Part shown: positions 1 to 16,360 of the stretch, one piece after another
Numbering within the stretch: position 1 is the stretch's first letter
Layout of the letters: each line of letters starts with the position of its first letter
NCBI RefSeq assembly: GCF_040954835.1
Contig: NC_090704.1
Coordinates: 41,668,979 to 41,732,978, forward strand
Length of the DNA stretch: 64,000 nt
Source: Lepisosteus oculatus
Lineage: Eukaryota > Chordata > Actinopteri > Semionotiformes > Lepisosteidae
Direction of reading: 5' to 3'
Notes under the pieces: model-generated
Databases searched by the model: none
What the model was told of the DNA's origin: nothing
The model's input: only the letters and a program-made list of their open reading frames with translations
Made by a program: the position numbers and the translations under genes

Positions 1-424
1 CTCCTTTTGGTATTTTATGGCTTAAAACACCATATTCAGAATACACTCACCTCCATAATTTCAGATCTGTTTTTTCCTATTATATGAGCAACAGTATGAA
101 ATTGTACAAGTGGCCCTTCTGTTTTTCATGGTGCTAAGTATGCGAACATCACTATGGTCCCTTTGTTTTTTTCTCTGTTTTGCTCTTTTCTTTGTATTAA
201 ATCAAGGCATTATGACAGAAAACACATTTTATGAATATGTCCCCTCAACACAGAAAAAAAGAAATCTGGTGAAAGAAAAAGCAACACATAGTTCCTGTAA
301 ATTCCCAAAGAGACCAGATGGGCCCCATGGTCTCCTCGTGCTTATAACCATTCTTGTGTTTAGCTATTTCTAATCCACTTCCGGGAGATGTTCGTGTTTG
401 TTGGCTGTTGTAATGGGACAGGGT
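1..424. other. Intergenic, no gene seen
   Basis: This is AT-rich sequence at the left edge. The short open frames show no domain, splice context or codon bias. I see nothing functional in it. Confidence 0.6.
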
Positions 425-742
425 TAATGGGACGAATTAATTAAACCGAGTGGTGGCTCACAGTTGTGATTAAAAATTCCATGGTGTTTCTCGAAAATAA
501 TAACAGTGTTACTGGCCAAATTTCCTCCTGGCCTTCACCAGTGATGGCCTCCTAATAATCCCAATCCACTGTATGAATTGGGTTCATCACTCTGTTCTCC
601 TGGCGCAATCTGGCTGCCATCGCATCCTCCAGGTGGTGGAGGAGGGGAGTCCCCATTACCTGTAAAGAGCTTTGAGCAGAGTCCCCAGAAAACTGCTATG
701 TACTGTAAGTGTAAGGAACTACTAATTATGATAATGACAGAA
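425..742 (+). mobile_element. 5S-type SINE, 3' body and tail (5'-truncated)
   Basis: This copy matches, segment by segment, the body and tail of the SINE family also present at 39.3, 30.3 and 54.3 kb. Shared segments include the 'TGGCCTCCTAATAATCCC' block, the 'GGGGAGTCCCCATTACCTG' block, and a tail of the 'AAAGCGCTTTGAG...CGCTATATAAGTGTAA' type, here diverged. The 5S-rRNA-derived head seen in the 30-31 kb copies is missing. The tail resembles the 3' end of L2-clade LINEs, which would provide reverse transcriptase in trans (family knowledge). Divergence from the 39.3 kb copy suggests an old insertion. Confidence 0.75.
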
Positions 743-1567
743 TATGATGGACTTCTGTTCAGATTTATCATGGACAGAAATATTGTCCCCCTGGTTTTTA
801 TGAACATTCTCAGATATAGATTGTCAAATTTAGGTTGAGATTTTAACTTAAAGGAATCCGAACTGTTCAGCAGGCCTCTGTTGCAAAGCTTTGTAGCTGA
901 TGCTTTGATATTTTATTGCTCAAGCATGACATAGGAAGATTCATTTATGCTGACTAACATTTGTCAACAACAGCTGTATTAAGAGACTGTCTACCGTGTG
1001 TGCCCAACGCTGGAAAAACTGCGGGTTGTACCGCCGTCATGCACACGTTGTATGCTCTTTTTATCTGTCTAGTGTGCTGTCCCCTTCCTGTAGCAGAGCC
1101 TGGACAAGCAAGCGCCTGTTCACTGGTCTCGCCTGAGGTGCTGCTCCAGCATCCTGATGCGATGAAGCAGCCATTCTCTCTCCGGTGGGAGGGCCACACT
1201 TATTCCTTCCTGAGCTCTTCTTGACTCTCTCCAGGCTTGACATTGGACAGGCTACGTCAGATCATCACTTTTGCCCAATGGACTCTCTCACTAACAAGGT
1301 GATTTATTACTTACACAGTTGAACTTGCTCATAAATGCTCGGTTAATCAAAATGACACCAAAAAAGCTTTCAGTATCACTATGCCCTATTTTAAAAAGTA
1401 GAAAAACGCATTTCTTTTAATGCTGGCTGTTTTTGACCCATATGTTGCAGATATATAAACTGATCTAATTTACTGGTTGGTGTCCAGCTCCACTTGAACT
1501 CCTTTTTACAGTTTTTAGAATACTGGGTAATGTGCATTTTTGTATGTATTTTAAAAAATCCCATAAA
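743..1567. other. Intergenic, no gene seen
   Basis: There are overlapping 80-90 codon open frames on both strands at 950-1240, but none has splice signals or a recognisable domain. I read them as chance. Confidence 0.55.
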
Positions 1568-1690
1568 AATCCATTGATTTTCTAACTGCTTTATCCAATG
1601 CAGGGATGCTGGGGGAGCTGGAGCCAACCCAACCAGCAGGGGGCACTTGACACATTCTGGATGGGACACCAGTCCATCACAGGTCTCATA
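1568..1690 (+). repeat. Dispersed fish repeat, fragment
   Basis: It begins near 'TTTTCTAACTGCTTTATCC' and ends at 'ACCAGTCCATCACAGG'. Both blocks recur at 49.5 kb (+) and, inverted, at 50.7-51.2 kb. The family is widespread in fish genomes, but I cannot name its class from sequence alone. Confidence 0.7.
1633..1647 (+). promoter_or_regulatory. CTCF-like motif
   Basis: CCAGCAGGGGGCACT fits the known CTCF core (CCASYAGRKGGCRS) closely. It lies inside the dispersed repeat fragment. Binding is inferred only. Confidence 0.4.
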
Positions 1691-3513
1691 CAGATATTAG
1701 TTTTAATTTCATATGTAGCATAAAGCTGATGTTACGCACAATTACACTTTTTCAGGACATCATTTGAAAACTAAAGTTGAAGTCCAATACGCTCAGCATG
1801 TCACTGCCGGAATGGAATTCAACATTCAACTTGGTAAAGCAGGTAGGAGGAATTTATTTTCAGATTTCTGCTTTTGCCTTTTCGAGTCAATCCCACACCC
1901 CCCACGGGCATGTGAGACAAAGGCCCCAGAGATTTACTTCAAACAAGTTGCCTGGTCGGAAAGTAAGAGCCCTTGTATCTCTTTTGTTGGGTTATTGATC
2001 CGGTCGTAATTGGAAAGCGAGATTGTGCAGGGACAATGTGTGGCGTTAATGAGGTTCAGGTATGCTAATAAAAAGGTTCTGATTTCTAATTCCCGTCTTT
2101 TATCTCTGAGATGACAAGTATTGAGTTACCCATCCAACATTCAGACACACTCCTTCCTTCCTTGTGCATCCCTCCGGACCCGGATAGATTTCCTATCATT
2201 ATTTCATTGCCCTGCTCTCCATTTCCTCTCTTCCTCCCTCTCCCTCCCTGCTCCTCTTGCTCTCTCCCCTCTTCATAAAACTGATCAGATTACCATGCTG
2301 AAATCTGCTCTGCCTTTGTGAGGCTTGTAGTCCTTTCACAGGCTCACTAGTTTTCCTGCAAGACGCTCACATCGCACTTGACTGCTGTTCCACACACTTG
2401 AACACTCCCAAGATTTCACTGCATTCCACTGCGCTCAGACCTGCACCAAGTCCAGGGCTGTGTTCTGTGTCTCAACTCATTGGAGTGTTGCACTTAACCT
2501 GTTTTAGGTTTCCCTTATTGCACAGGGGTTTAATATATACTGCTGCCACATTCCTGTAATCAGAGAAGGCACAGATCTCTATGGAGCAGGAGGGGGCATA
2601 ATTATTGCAGGCGTTCGACTGTAGATTTGTTCAGTTGCTCACTTTCTGTAAGTGAAACTCACATGACACACAGCCTGATGTTGATGTTGCCTGTTTTTTT
2701 TAAGGGGCACAAGGGCGAAGGCGCTGTTATTATTTGATGGGTTAATCGATCAATGTGAGGTTTTTTAAAACGTGTTTCTGCCTATGTAATAACTGCAATA
2801 TATAAGAGTGGAAATCATCCCATTTTCACCCAAACCTTCTGACAGAAGTGAAGGAAAATATTTCTGATTCAGTTAAAATTGTTAGTGCACTAATGTAGAT
2901 GTCAGTCTTTTCAGTAAGTGCCTCTTTTAAGCTCATAGTTTATTGTTTAGAACTACTGATTGGTTGACTCTCATTGGCAGAAGTGGAATGGATAATACAG
3001 CACCAAGATCTATAGACTGTATATAGACAGAAGTGTTCAAGTCGGAAACTGTGTCAGCATGTGAGCTATAAATAATCAAATACTGGTTAATTCCAGGCTA
3101 ACATGTCATAGCAATGTCATAAAAGATATGATATTTTAGCAAATGTTGAAGAATGTTTCAGAACAGAAGTTTTAGAGAATGGATTGATGGGGTGTTAGAA
3201 AGAGACGGTCCAGCTGCTTTAGCAGGCTTTAGGATCAGGTCTCCATGCTCGACAAGCAGATGTCCCTAGGTCTGTCCTCCCGTAAAGTCATGGCTACAGA
3301 CGCACATAAGAAACCGAATCCTGTACTCAGGGCAAAACCTACTGGTAATGCATTCATTCTGCTTTTGAAATGTTCAGGAATACAGATCTGTGAATTCATG
3401 TACAGTTCAGAGACTACAGATGCCATCTGTGCACTACATAATTGCATAACTGCACACAATTGCAGAAACTGCGCACTTGGCTAATTTCCAGTTACCTGGA
3501 TCCCATACTGAGA

Positions 3514-3528
3514 CAGCCCCCTAGTGGC
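3514..3528 (-). promoter_or_regulatory. CTCF-like motif, reverse orientation
   Basis: On the minus strand the sequence reads GCCACTAGGGGGCTG, a near-consensus CTCF core. It is not inside an obvious repeat. Occupancy is inferred. Confidence 0.4.
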
Positions 3529-6359
3529 CGACACCTCTCCCTGCAGCCTCCAGCACGTTTTGTGTGAAGTTTTTTGCCCTGTAAACCAAAAGGACTAAAA
3601 GTTGAACTGTTCAACTGCAAATCAGTTTCCTCGTGCATGAGTCAGACCCTGTGCTTCCTTATTTCTTCTTGTCCAGGTTATCACATTCCCTGCCTTTCCG
3701 AGTCTCCACTGTTGAGACCAAAGGGGTATCTTGTTTTGTTTTGTGGAGATGACGTACCTTTCTAGCCCAGCTGTCCAATAAAAAGGAAGCTGAGAGCAGT
3801 CAGAAATAATTGATCCCACCCGGGGAGCCTGAATGTCTGAGGACAGGGGCTCAGTCCAGTAGGCGAACACAAACCCAAGAGCGTGCTCTCCAGTCCATTA
3901 CACTGTCCAGTCTCCTTTTTTTGTAGTTTTTAAAAACCACAAAATGGCTTCCATGTGCCCTTCTGCTCCCCTTCCCCACCTACCTAGACCCTTGTGTTTC
4001 TAGGTCAAAGCTAAAGTCAAATCCAGAGGGAGCGTGTCTCACTTGGAGGGGCAGACACCTGGAGGATCTTTTGATGGGGAGATTGAATTGCAGGAGTAAT
4101 CTCTCTTAAAGACTGCTCAGCACACATGAATATGTCACGAACAGTAGTTAAGCCAAGAAGTACAGTTTCATTCCCACTAATCCCTAACCCGAACTGACCC
4201 TTTGGGTTGTCTTGCATTGCTCTAGGAAAGAGCTTCTGTTATGTTTAGAGACACCTTAGGGCTCCAGTCTATTTCAGACAATGAATTTTAAATGTATTCC
4301 TGCCATCTTACATATACTGGAAGGACAAAGCTGTGTCTGTTACTCTCAGTTGCATTAAAGAAAAAGTCAGATGCGTGTCCTTTAATAATCAATCAAAAGT
4401 CTTTCAGAGGGGCTTTTTATGTCCTGGAAGTAAAAACCCCTTGTCTGTTGTATTATTTGTGTTGACCTTTGACAGATCAAACAGATCTTCACCAGAACCC
4501 ACATTGTTTAATTGCCCTGTCTCTTTATTAAAGCTCAGGTGATGACCTAAACCAGCTCAAATATTCTATCAGCAAGTACCGTGTGAGCAAGACTGATTAT
4601 TGCTCAATTCCGGCTGTGTACAGATGATGTAGCCAGCTCACATTGCACTGCCAGCTTCATAAAACCCTCTTTTTTTAACACACCCTTCTTAAACCAATCC
4701 AAACTGTTAAATACAAAACAAACTAGGGGTGATTAGATCACAAAGTTCACTTGGAAACTGTGTAAAATGGGCCTATGTAAAACTAGATCTGGGAAACAGA
4801 AGAACTATAAGCTTCTTTTTCTGCCAAATCATACTGCTCATGGCCTTGCATTGGTATCAAATGAAATGCTGAGACGGCACAAAAAATATCAAAGGATTCT
4901 TCCAAAAATTAATGCCAAAGATAAAACAATATTGTCCAATAAAGCACATGGACTTTAGGGAAGATCCATGATCAGGTTTGGACATAAACACCCCTATAGT
5001 GCTGAGTAAACCACTGTTCCATCCTCAAGAATAACCGGTGCTGCAGCTGGTCAATCTGCAAGCTCATGCAACATGTGTTTGTTAACCTAATACCTGAGGT
5101 GAGTTTGAAACAGGCTCTGTTAGTGCAACGCACTGTAAGGTGCTAAGCTAAAAGGAGATCTGTTACCTCCATGATAATTTACTTTCAATTTTGACTTCAG
5201 TTCTACTCATCATGCATTTAACTCTTTCAGGATCTCTCTCCTGTGTACTTTAGACAGCTGCAGGGTATTCTTAGAAACACGGTGCTGCTTTTTCAAACCT
5301 GGGCCAGGTTTGTAAAGTGAGAGCAATTAAGATGTATAACCCTTGTCCTCCACTTATTCCCTTTCTAAATATATTGCAAAATCCAAAAATCCAAACTCAT
5401 TAAGATCAAAAGCAGTTAAGAACGTGACATTCTTTTTGGCATTAGAATGGGTGACAAGAATAACAGAGGTGCTGTTTTGTGCAGTGTCTAACCAATATTG
5501 TAACAGATCCAAACCAGCCTTGAATGACAGGCCGTCATTGAGTTTCCAAGTACTCTGAGGTCTTATATCTCAAGGGCAGCAAATCTTACTGAACCCAAAG
5601 TCAGTTTAGTCCAGGGGTTCAGAAGGGACAGTGAGTCTGAATTTTGTTTTGTTGTCTTTATAGCAGCAGCAAAAGAAAAGCTGGGAGAAGTTGTTAAATT
5701 GCTGTCATTAAAACCAGTGACTAGCTAAATTAGCCCATCAAGACCTGAGTTGCAATTAAAAATAACCTGCAGAAACACTGGACCTCCAGGACTGGCCTAG
5801 TCTAATAAACTGAACAATCTGGACCTGTATTATAATGAGAACTGTGAGAAAAAAAAAGCTTTCAGTATCTACATCTTGATTTAAGATTGAGTTTTTGAAT
5901 ATTTTCTTCATTTTTGTTTTTGCAGCATGCTAGGCGTGACTTTTTTCCTACTCTTAATCTGGAAGAAAACATCAAGTCAAACACCTATCCCACAAATACC
6001 TCAAATCTTCCTTCTTCACAATGACAGTTCAGTGCTTTATATTTTCCTTGTTGTCACAAGGAGAAATCAGACAGAAATTGTCAGCACTGAAGCTCTGCTT
6101 AACTAGGTCCAGTGATCCAGTGCTGTCCCCTTAAAGAAGATTCATATAGGTGGAAAGGGGATTCATTCAGGAAGCTAAATTAGGATATTCTGCCATTTTC
6201 AGTATGTTTCACTACAGTACGAGCTACAAAAGAGGTTTCTGTGGGTTGTATTAATAATGTTTGCGTTCCTCTACAGCTCAGAGGGTGTGCGCTCCTTCCT
6301 GTGTCTGTTCACAGTCATACGTCCACGACAGACACTCCCCGCACCGTGACTCAAAATGG

Positions 6360-6369
6360 CCAAATAAGG
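6360..6369. promoter_or_regulatory. CArG box (SRF site candidate), distal
   Basis: CCAAATAAGG is a perfect CC(A/T)6GG match about 4.3 kb upstream of the actin promoter. An AP-1-like TGACTCA lies about 12 bases upstream. Perfect CArG boxes are expected a few times by chance in 64 kb, so this is only a candidate enhancer site for the SRF-regulated actin gene. Confidence 0.3.
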
Positions 6370-7499
6370 GCGTAAAAGTTGCTGTTAGACTGTTTTATAA
6401 TTATTGTTTGTTTTTCTTCAGATGTCTTCAAGCCTGTGGGCACAAACAAGTCCTACCTCACCTCCTCATCGATTCTCACCATCTCTGCCTCACCAGGACC
6501 AACGCAGACAAACTTGTTTTTTTGCTCTCTATCTCTGTGGCCCTATCTCATTCTTGCATATCTCTGGAGCCAGGTTCCTGGTTCCTCTGAATGGGTAACC
6601 AGAACTACAGATGTCTTGAAGAGGCTGCAGTCTGTAGGAAGAAGAACAGGTCTGGTGGCTTAGAAAACCACAATTGGTCTAATATAATGCACCAGTTCCT
6701 GTAAAATCAGAAAAAGCCATTCATTCTTTACACCCGCTACTCAAAAGTTTCAAATGTGGCATTTGTTCAATGCACAATTCACATTGGTCCTTTAATGTGT
6801 GTTAGAATTGATAAGACATGTACTGCATTTGTCCTCTTAAATAAATATGTCTTAGTTTCGGTGTTTGTTTGGTTTAAAATTTCTCCCTGACTTATCAGTG
6901 TAATAATAAATAACAATTATTGATTAATAATAACAACTAATTATTATTTATCTCGCCGTTGATACATGAGGTCCTATTATTTGTATTCTTGCATAGTGAT
7001 GGTAGTTCTTATTAGACCTTTTTGAAGAATTCAAACTGTCTCACTTGTTTCTTCCTTATTTTCATTTCAGTCCTTGGGCCAACAACAGATTATTTCAGGA
7101 TCAGGCATGGACCTGGGAACACAGAAGGAAAATTAACTTTAATTGCTTTTACCTCTTTTTTTTTTTCAGCGTCCCTGACCATTCACTAGTATAAACACTC
7201 ACTTGTAGCACACAGTCCTAAAAAGGATTGACAAAAACTTTGAAACATTTTGTCAGCCTCATCTGAGTATGCACGATCTGAGTATTCAAGGATCTGAAAA
7301 ATCCAGGCAGATAATTTAGAGGCAAACCAAGGATGTGATCAAACATTATGCATGACCAATGACCTCCTACATGAAAGGCAGACTCTTCCCTTTGATAATG
7401 TGCTGAGATTCTTGGAATAGTAAAAATGTGCACAATATGCAGATACCAATGAAAAAAGAGAAAGGCATGTCAGTGCTGAAATATTCTTTACATTAGGTC

Positions 7500-8130
7500 G
7501 CATGAGTTCAATTGATTTTTTATATAGCGCCTTTCACAACAACGTTGCCCCAAGGCGCTTAACAATGTAGGTAACCATATATTTTGTCAATACAGAACAG
7601 AAAAGTCCAGAAGACAACAGAGGAGAGGAACCAAAAGCTCCTTAGTAAGGAGAAAAGAAACCTCTTTGGGCATACTAACATTTTACAATTAAAAAAAGGA
7701 AATAAATGAATGAAGGTATTAATCCATCCATCCATCATGTCTTCTGTATGTCAGTACTCCATGCAGATCTCGGTAGACCAGCAAAATCCTCCTAAACAAT
7801 AGCTATATCCACGATGTCCCTCTTGGATCCATGGCAGTGATGCAGCATCCAACTCAGATGGTGCCCAGCCGGGGCACCATCCAGACATGTGGGGAGAAGA
7901 ATAGGATAATTTGGTCAGAACAGATGTCTCTACCTGGTGGGCCAGCACAGAGACACACAATGGCATGTACAGCAGCACCAGCAGCCATGGTTGCTGCAGG
8001 CTATACTGTAAGGTGTGAGTAGGCTTGGCTGACGTAATACTGTAGGTCTTCAGTCTGGATTTGAATCCTGAGATTGACGAAATCCACAATGTTCTCTGAA
8101 AAGCCATTGAATCACAGGAAATCTGGCGCA
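7500..8130 (-). mobile_element. L2-like non-LTR retrotransposon 3' fragment
   Basis: On the minus strand the element ends in a typical L2/Rex1-clade tail, 'GCGCCTTGGGGCAACG' followed by 'AGGCGCTATATAAAAAATC', around 7505-7560. The sequence upstream of this tail (plus 7560-8130) includes the 'CCTTAGTAAGGAG' segment common beside such ends. No intact reverse-transcriptase frame remains. The 5' limit is uncertain. Confidence 0.6.
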
Positions 8131-8904
8131 ACTAAAGGAACGTCATTTCTTTATCTGTGTCAGCAATCTTAAACTGATGCTTGTGATAGCAAAATCTGGA
8201 GTTGATGATTGTTATTGTGCACATTTTACCCAAGATGTGCACAACATCATTGAAATACACGTAAACAAGTATCCAGTATAAAACTGTTGATATAATTATA
8301 AGTAAAAATCAAATACTAATATTAAAACGTGTATCAGAAAATATGACACATGATTCAGGATATCTTCTAGCTTTTAATATTTTCAAGCAGGCAATATGTG
8401 CATTACCTTTAATGACTCATTGTCTTATTGCCCATGAGTCAGCGTTTTGGTTTATTTCTTCACTCTTTCAAAGACCTTGCCCAGAGTGAGACAACTGAGC
8501 TTTTTCCCCAACTGCAACGTCAAAGTCACCAGAGACTCCACTGCTGTCCTTAGCAACCCAACCTTTGACCCTTAGCAACAGTTGTCTGACAGCACGCCAG
8601 AGCAACGTGAGCCTGTGTACATTGATTGTGACCACGTGCTGGAGCAATACTAGTTCAAGGCTAACATTGCCCAACATTGAGTATCATTCAAAGGGATTTG
8701 AGGACAGAGATCGCAGTAGTGCTTTCAAGACGTTCCCAGGATTTCAATGTCCACCAGTTTCAGATCTGAGTTCTGGTTAAACATGTTTTCTCACATTGCT
8801 TCCCACTTATTGCCTATATGCGATGGAAAGAAACTGCATCTAGCATGATATTCAGTCACAATCAGTGTCTGCAGTCTTTCTGAAGCACCCCAGTACAGTT
8901 ATCT
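8131..8904. other. Intergenic, no gene seen
   Basis: There is no domain or splice-supported exon. A CACGTG-like E-box context occurs near 8632, but nothing else is notable. Confidence 0.5.
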
Positions 8905-9021
8905 GCCAACCTTCAGACTTCGGGAAGTACCGGGCTCTCCTGGTATCTTTGGGTTGTAGCTAAGAGTAAGGCACAGGTGGACACAGACACACAGACACAC
9001 AGACACACAGACAGACACACA

Positions 9022-9053
<32 letters not shown>

Positions 9054-9112
9054 AGGGCCAGTTTTCCCAGAATCCAGTTAACCTACCAGTATATCTTTGG
9101 GCTGCTATATCA
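8905..9112 (+). repeat. Dispersed fish repeat with expanded CA core
   Basis: The right end matches the 49.5 kb family ('ACCAGGGCCAGTTTTCCC' and 'CCTACCAG...TCTTTGG'). Where that family has a short CA-rich motif, this copy carries the long CA/CAGA microsatellite. The left end is degraded. Confidence 0.65.
8970..9052 (+). repeat. (CA)n / (CAGACA)n microsatellite
   Basis: An imperfect CAGACA block is followed by about 20 uninterrupted CA units. It is probably length-polymorphic. Confidence 0.95.
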
Positions 9113-10632
9113 CTCATATTATCAAACATTTCATTATTATCACATATCACTCATATTATCATGCATTTCTTAATAGTAAAATTGAAACTCAGGCACCATG
9201 CCTGTCTCTGGCTAGAGATGGAGTTGATTAAAGCTTCTTAAGTTCATGCTTCCTACCACTCCATTGCCTAAAAATATGCTTTGCCCAATTTTTTACATTA
9301 TAGTGTAGTACTGAGTAAATTAGAGACCTAAAATCCAGAAACTGATCCACACTGAAGGAGTTGTTTCTCTTTGGGTGGTGTGCTTTTAATGAAATCGGGC
9401 TTCACAAGGCTCCAACCCAACCCATGTGATTAACACCAAACTCTGGCTTGGACAGGTAAAAACTAAAAAGAACACTTTTCCATAACTGGGGTGAAAGAAT
9501 AGGCTTGTTACGCAAAATATGTAACACATACTGTAACTGGTGAGTAATAGCCTGTGGAATATTATCAGTGTAATAAAAATGTGTATTTCAAAGGTCTGGC
9601 ATTACATGTCTCTTAGAAAGGGTGCATTTAAAATAATTCATCTTCTATAGGGTTATTTTAAATCTATAACCTCTTCAGTCAAACATATTTCCCTGTGGAG
9701 CTGTTGTGACTGAAAAACAGTACTAGAGAATTTGTAAGCCTTTGGCACGATATTTTAAGAGTATCAAGCCCTCTTCTGAAAGAAAGTGTAAGGCCCCTGG
9801 CTGTTGGGTTGTGACTTATTGTACTAATAATTCCTATCTGAGTGATAAACCCAAGACACACACGTTATCTTGTTCACAACCCTCATTGCCTTGTAAGGGA
9901 ATTTCCATCGGTATTCTCTGGCAACTCTGAAAAAAATACCAAGGTTTCTTGTTAACGTTATTTTTTTCAAAAAGTCAAGATACAAAACACGTGTTTTTTA
10001 AAGACAATTTCTTATAACACGCCATGTTAAATGCCAGCCACCTGCAGGAGCTGAATTCATTATTAAAGAGCTGGAATAGAATGTCTCACGGTTATACTAT
10101 CAGACTGGTCTACTACATCCCAATTGCCCCTGACTATCACTCAGAATTATTAGGTTACCGGTAATAAAGGTATCCCAAAGCAGGCCTTTTCTCCCAGTGA
10201 GCTAATTATGTAAATCTGATGTTTATGTTCCTTTTCATTTACTTGATGTTATTGTAACTTCTTTGACAATAAAATCAATAAAATAGGACACCCCCCCCCC
10301 CCAAACCATACACTAAAAGTTTTACTTTACTGTGAATACTATGAATTACAAACGCGAATTCTGAAAAGAAAGGCTAGAAGCATCGGTTTTATTGACCGTC
10401 AATAAAACAAGCAACATTTATTTCCATAATAAGAGTTTGCCATTTTAGATAAAGATTGATCAACACGGGTAATTTACCGGACCCCGATTTTCATCATCAG
10501 TCTAATTTTATTTTTATTTCTCCAAGTTCACCCATCAACCAGTTTTACACCGGTCATTACCAAACAGGTAACTCAGCGTTTCCAAGGTAGCTTCCGGCGG
10601 GCGGGCGGGGGGATTCAGGCCACGTTCAGAGT
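9113..10632. other. Actin upstream region, no gene seen
   Basis: AT-rich DNA grades into GC-richer DNA at about 10.55 kb. A C12 run sits at 10291-10302. No coding exon is supported. Confidence 0.55.
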
Positions 10633-10756
10633 CCGGAAGTCACGTGAACAGGGACCTTGGCAGCCAATCCCGACGCTTTTTTGTGAAAGATGCCCATATT
10701 TGGCGAGGTTAGGTGCGCGCGGAGGGAGGGCCGGGCTCGTGTTGTGAGATTGAAAA
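10633..10756 (+). promoter_or_regulatory. Cytoplasmic actin promoter
   Basis: The elements in order are an ETS-type CCGGAAGT (10633-10640), an E-box CACGTG (10641-10646), a CCAAT box (10664-10668) and a perfect CArG box CCATATTTGG (10694-10703). The CCAAT-to-CArG spacing of 30 bp is the arrangement I recall for vertebrate cytoplasmic actin promoters, where SRF binds the CArG box. No clear TATA box is seen 25-35 bp further on. The transcription start is estimated at about 10750-10780. Confidence 0.85.
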
Positions 10757-10862
10757 GGGAGAAGGAGCCGGACAGTTCGGTCACCCGCCGGCTGCGGACG
10801 TCTCAGCGTGCTCGTACACCTCCATCCTCCCGAAGGCACTAGGACACCGCCTTTTGCTACAG
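10757..10862 (+). other. Actin exon 1 (non-coding, 5' UTR)
   Basis: The 3' boundary is a good donor, ACAG|GTAACC, at 10862/10863. The 5' end is estimated from promoter spacing and may be off by about 25 bases. Vertebrate ACTB and ACTG1 have a similarly short non-coding first exon (family knowledge). Confidence 0.7.
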
Positions 10863-15418
<4,556 letters not shown>

Positions 15419-15711
15419 CTTCCCTTTTTAACTCAATGCATGCTACAGCTCAATGTGCCATCTGTGGAGCATGGTTTCTTCAAATATGGATACTGTCTTG
15501 TTGAGGCTCATGTGAAAATGAAGCAATGCAGTAAATGGTTTAGTACTTGTACGGCAAACCAAAACAAATGTGCGACACTTCCACTTTTAGTTCCATTTAA
15601 AGAAAATGATGCATGGTGGGGGTTTTTGTTTGTGCTGGGCTTGTCCTGTGCCTTGACAAGTGACTGTTCTGGTTTCCATGCATGTTGTGCTAGTGTTGGT
15701 GGACTGCAGTT

Positions 15712-15724
15712 GACTAGGGGGCAG
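15712..15724 (+). promoter_or_regulatory. CTCF-like motif, partial
   Basis: ACTAGGGGGCAGT has the strong right half of the CTCF core, but the usual upstream CC is replaced by TG. It lies about 310 bp past the actin poly(A) signal in the same orientation as the motif at 16346. Confidence 0.35.
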
Positions 15725-16345
15725 TATTGTCCAGTTCTCCGTCACTCCAGGATGGTGAGCTAACTGACTCCCCTGTGACCAGGGTTTAACACTGCTGGCC
15801 TGACTGGAGAACTGCAGGGTCCCTCTGATCCCATTATATGGCAGCTGAGGCCCACAAATCGGCAAGCAGGCTTTGTACGCCTGGGGATGATTGGGTCTGT
15901 GTACACAAGCTATCCTGCTGCATGCGGTATCCCATCCGAAGGTGCATGTCCAACATGCTTTAAGTTTCTACGACCCTGGTGCATGCAGAGAGTGCTGACA
16001 TCGGGTCCAAGAACTACCCACACTGCACTGTCAGTCAGATGATCAATCAGTATATAGAAGAGTTGAAACTCCTGTGTGCAGTCCTCTGGAATTGGAACAT
16101 ACGTCTGTGTATTAAGTACTCTGATACCCCTGCCTCTCTTGAAATATCTACTGCTCAGTTTATTCATTCTCTTATTCTCTACATTTGTTACCAAGCAGAC
16201 TGCAATTATTCTAACGTGTAGATTGGATTCAAGCATCGGTCTCGGCGATTTAGTTTAGGAAATGAAACCGGGAGGCGGCCTTGCGGCGATCATACATGCT
16301 GTGCAATAGCGTTGTCCTGCCCGTCCTGTCAATGTGGGGGACTGA

Positions 16346-16360
16346 CCGCTAGGGGGCAGC
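16346..16360 (+). promoter_or_regulatory. CTCF-like motif, strong
   Basis: CCGCTAGGGGGCAGC matches the CTCF core at essentially every informative position. It lies about 950 bp beyond the actin poly(A) signal and outside any recognised repeat, a plausible boundary between the actin gene and the 45-kb gap. Confidence 0.55.

Larger units (their letters stand above)
1691..7499. other. Intergenic, no gene seen
   Basis: This is about 5.8 kb of moderately AT-rich single-copy-looking DNA. Pyrimidine-rich runs occur at 2140-2280. I found no supportable exon. Two regulatory motifs inside it are listed separately, at 3514 and 6360. Confidence 0.55.

Noticed and set aside
8565..8780. Possible coding exon in the actin upstream region
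   Set aside because: Open frames on both strands are short and there is no conserved motif or splice pair.
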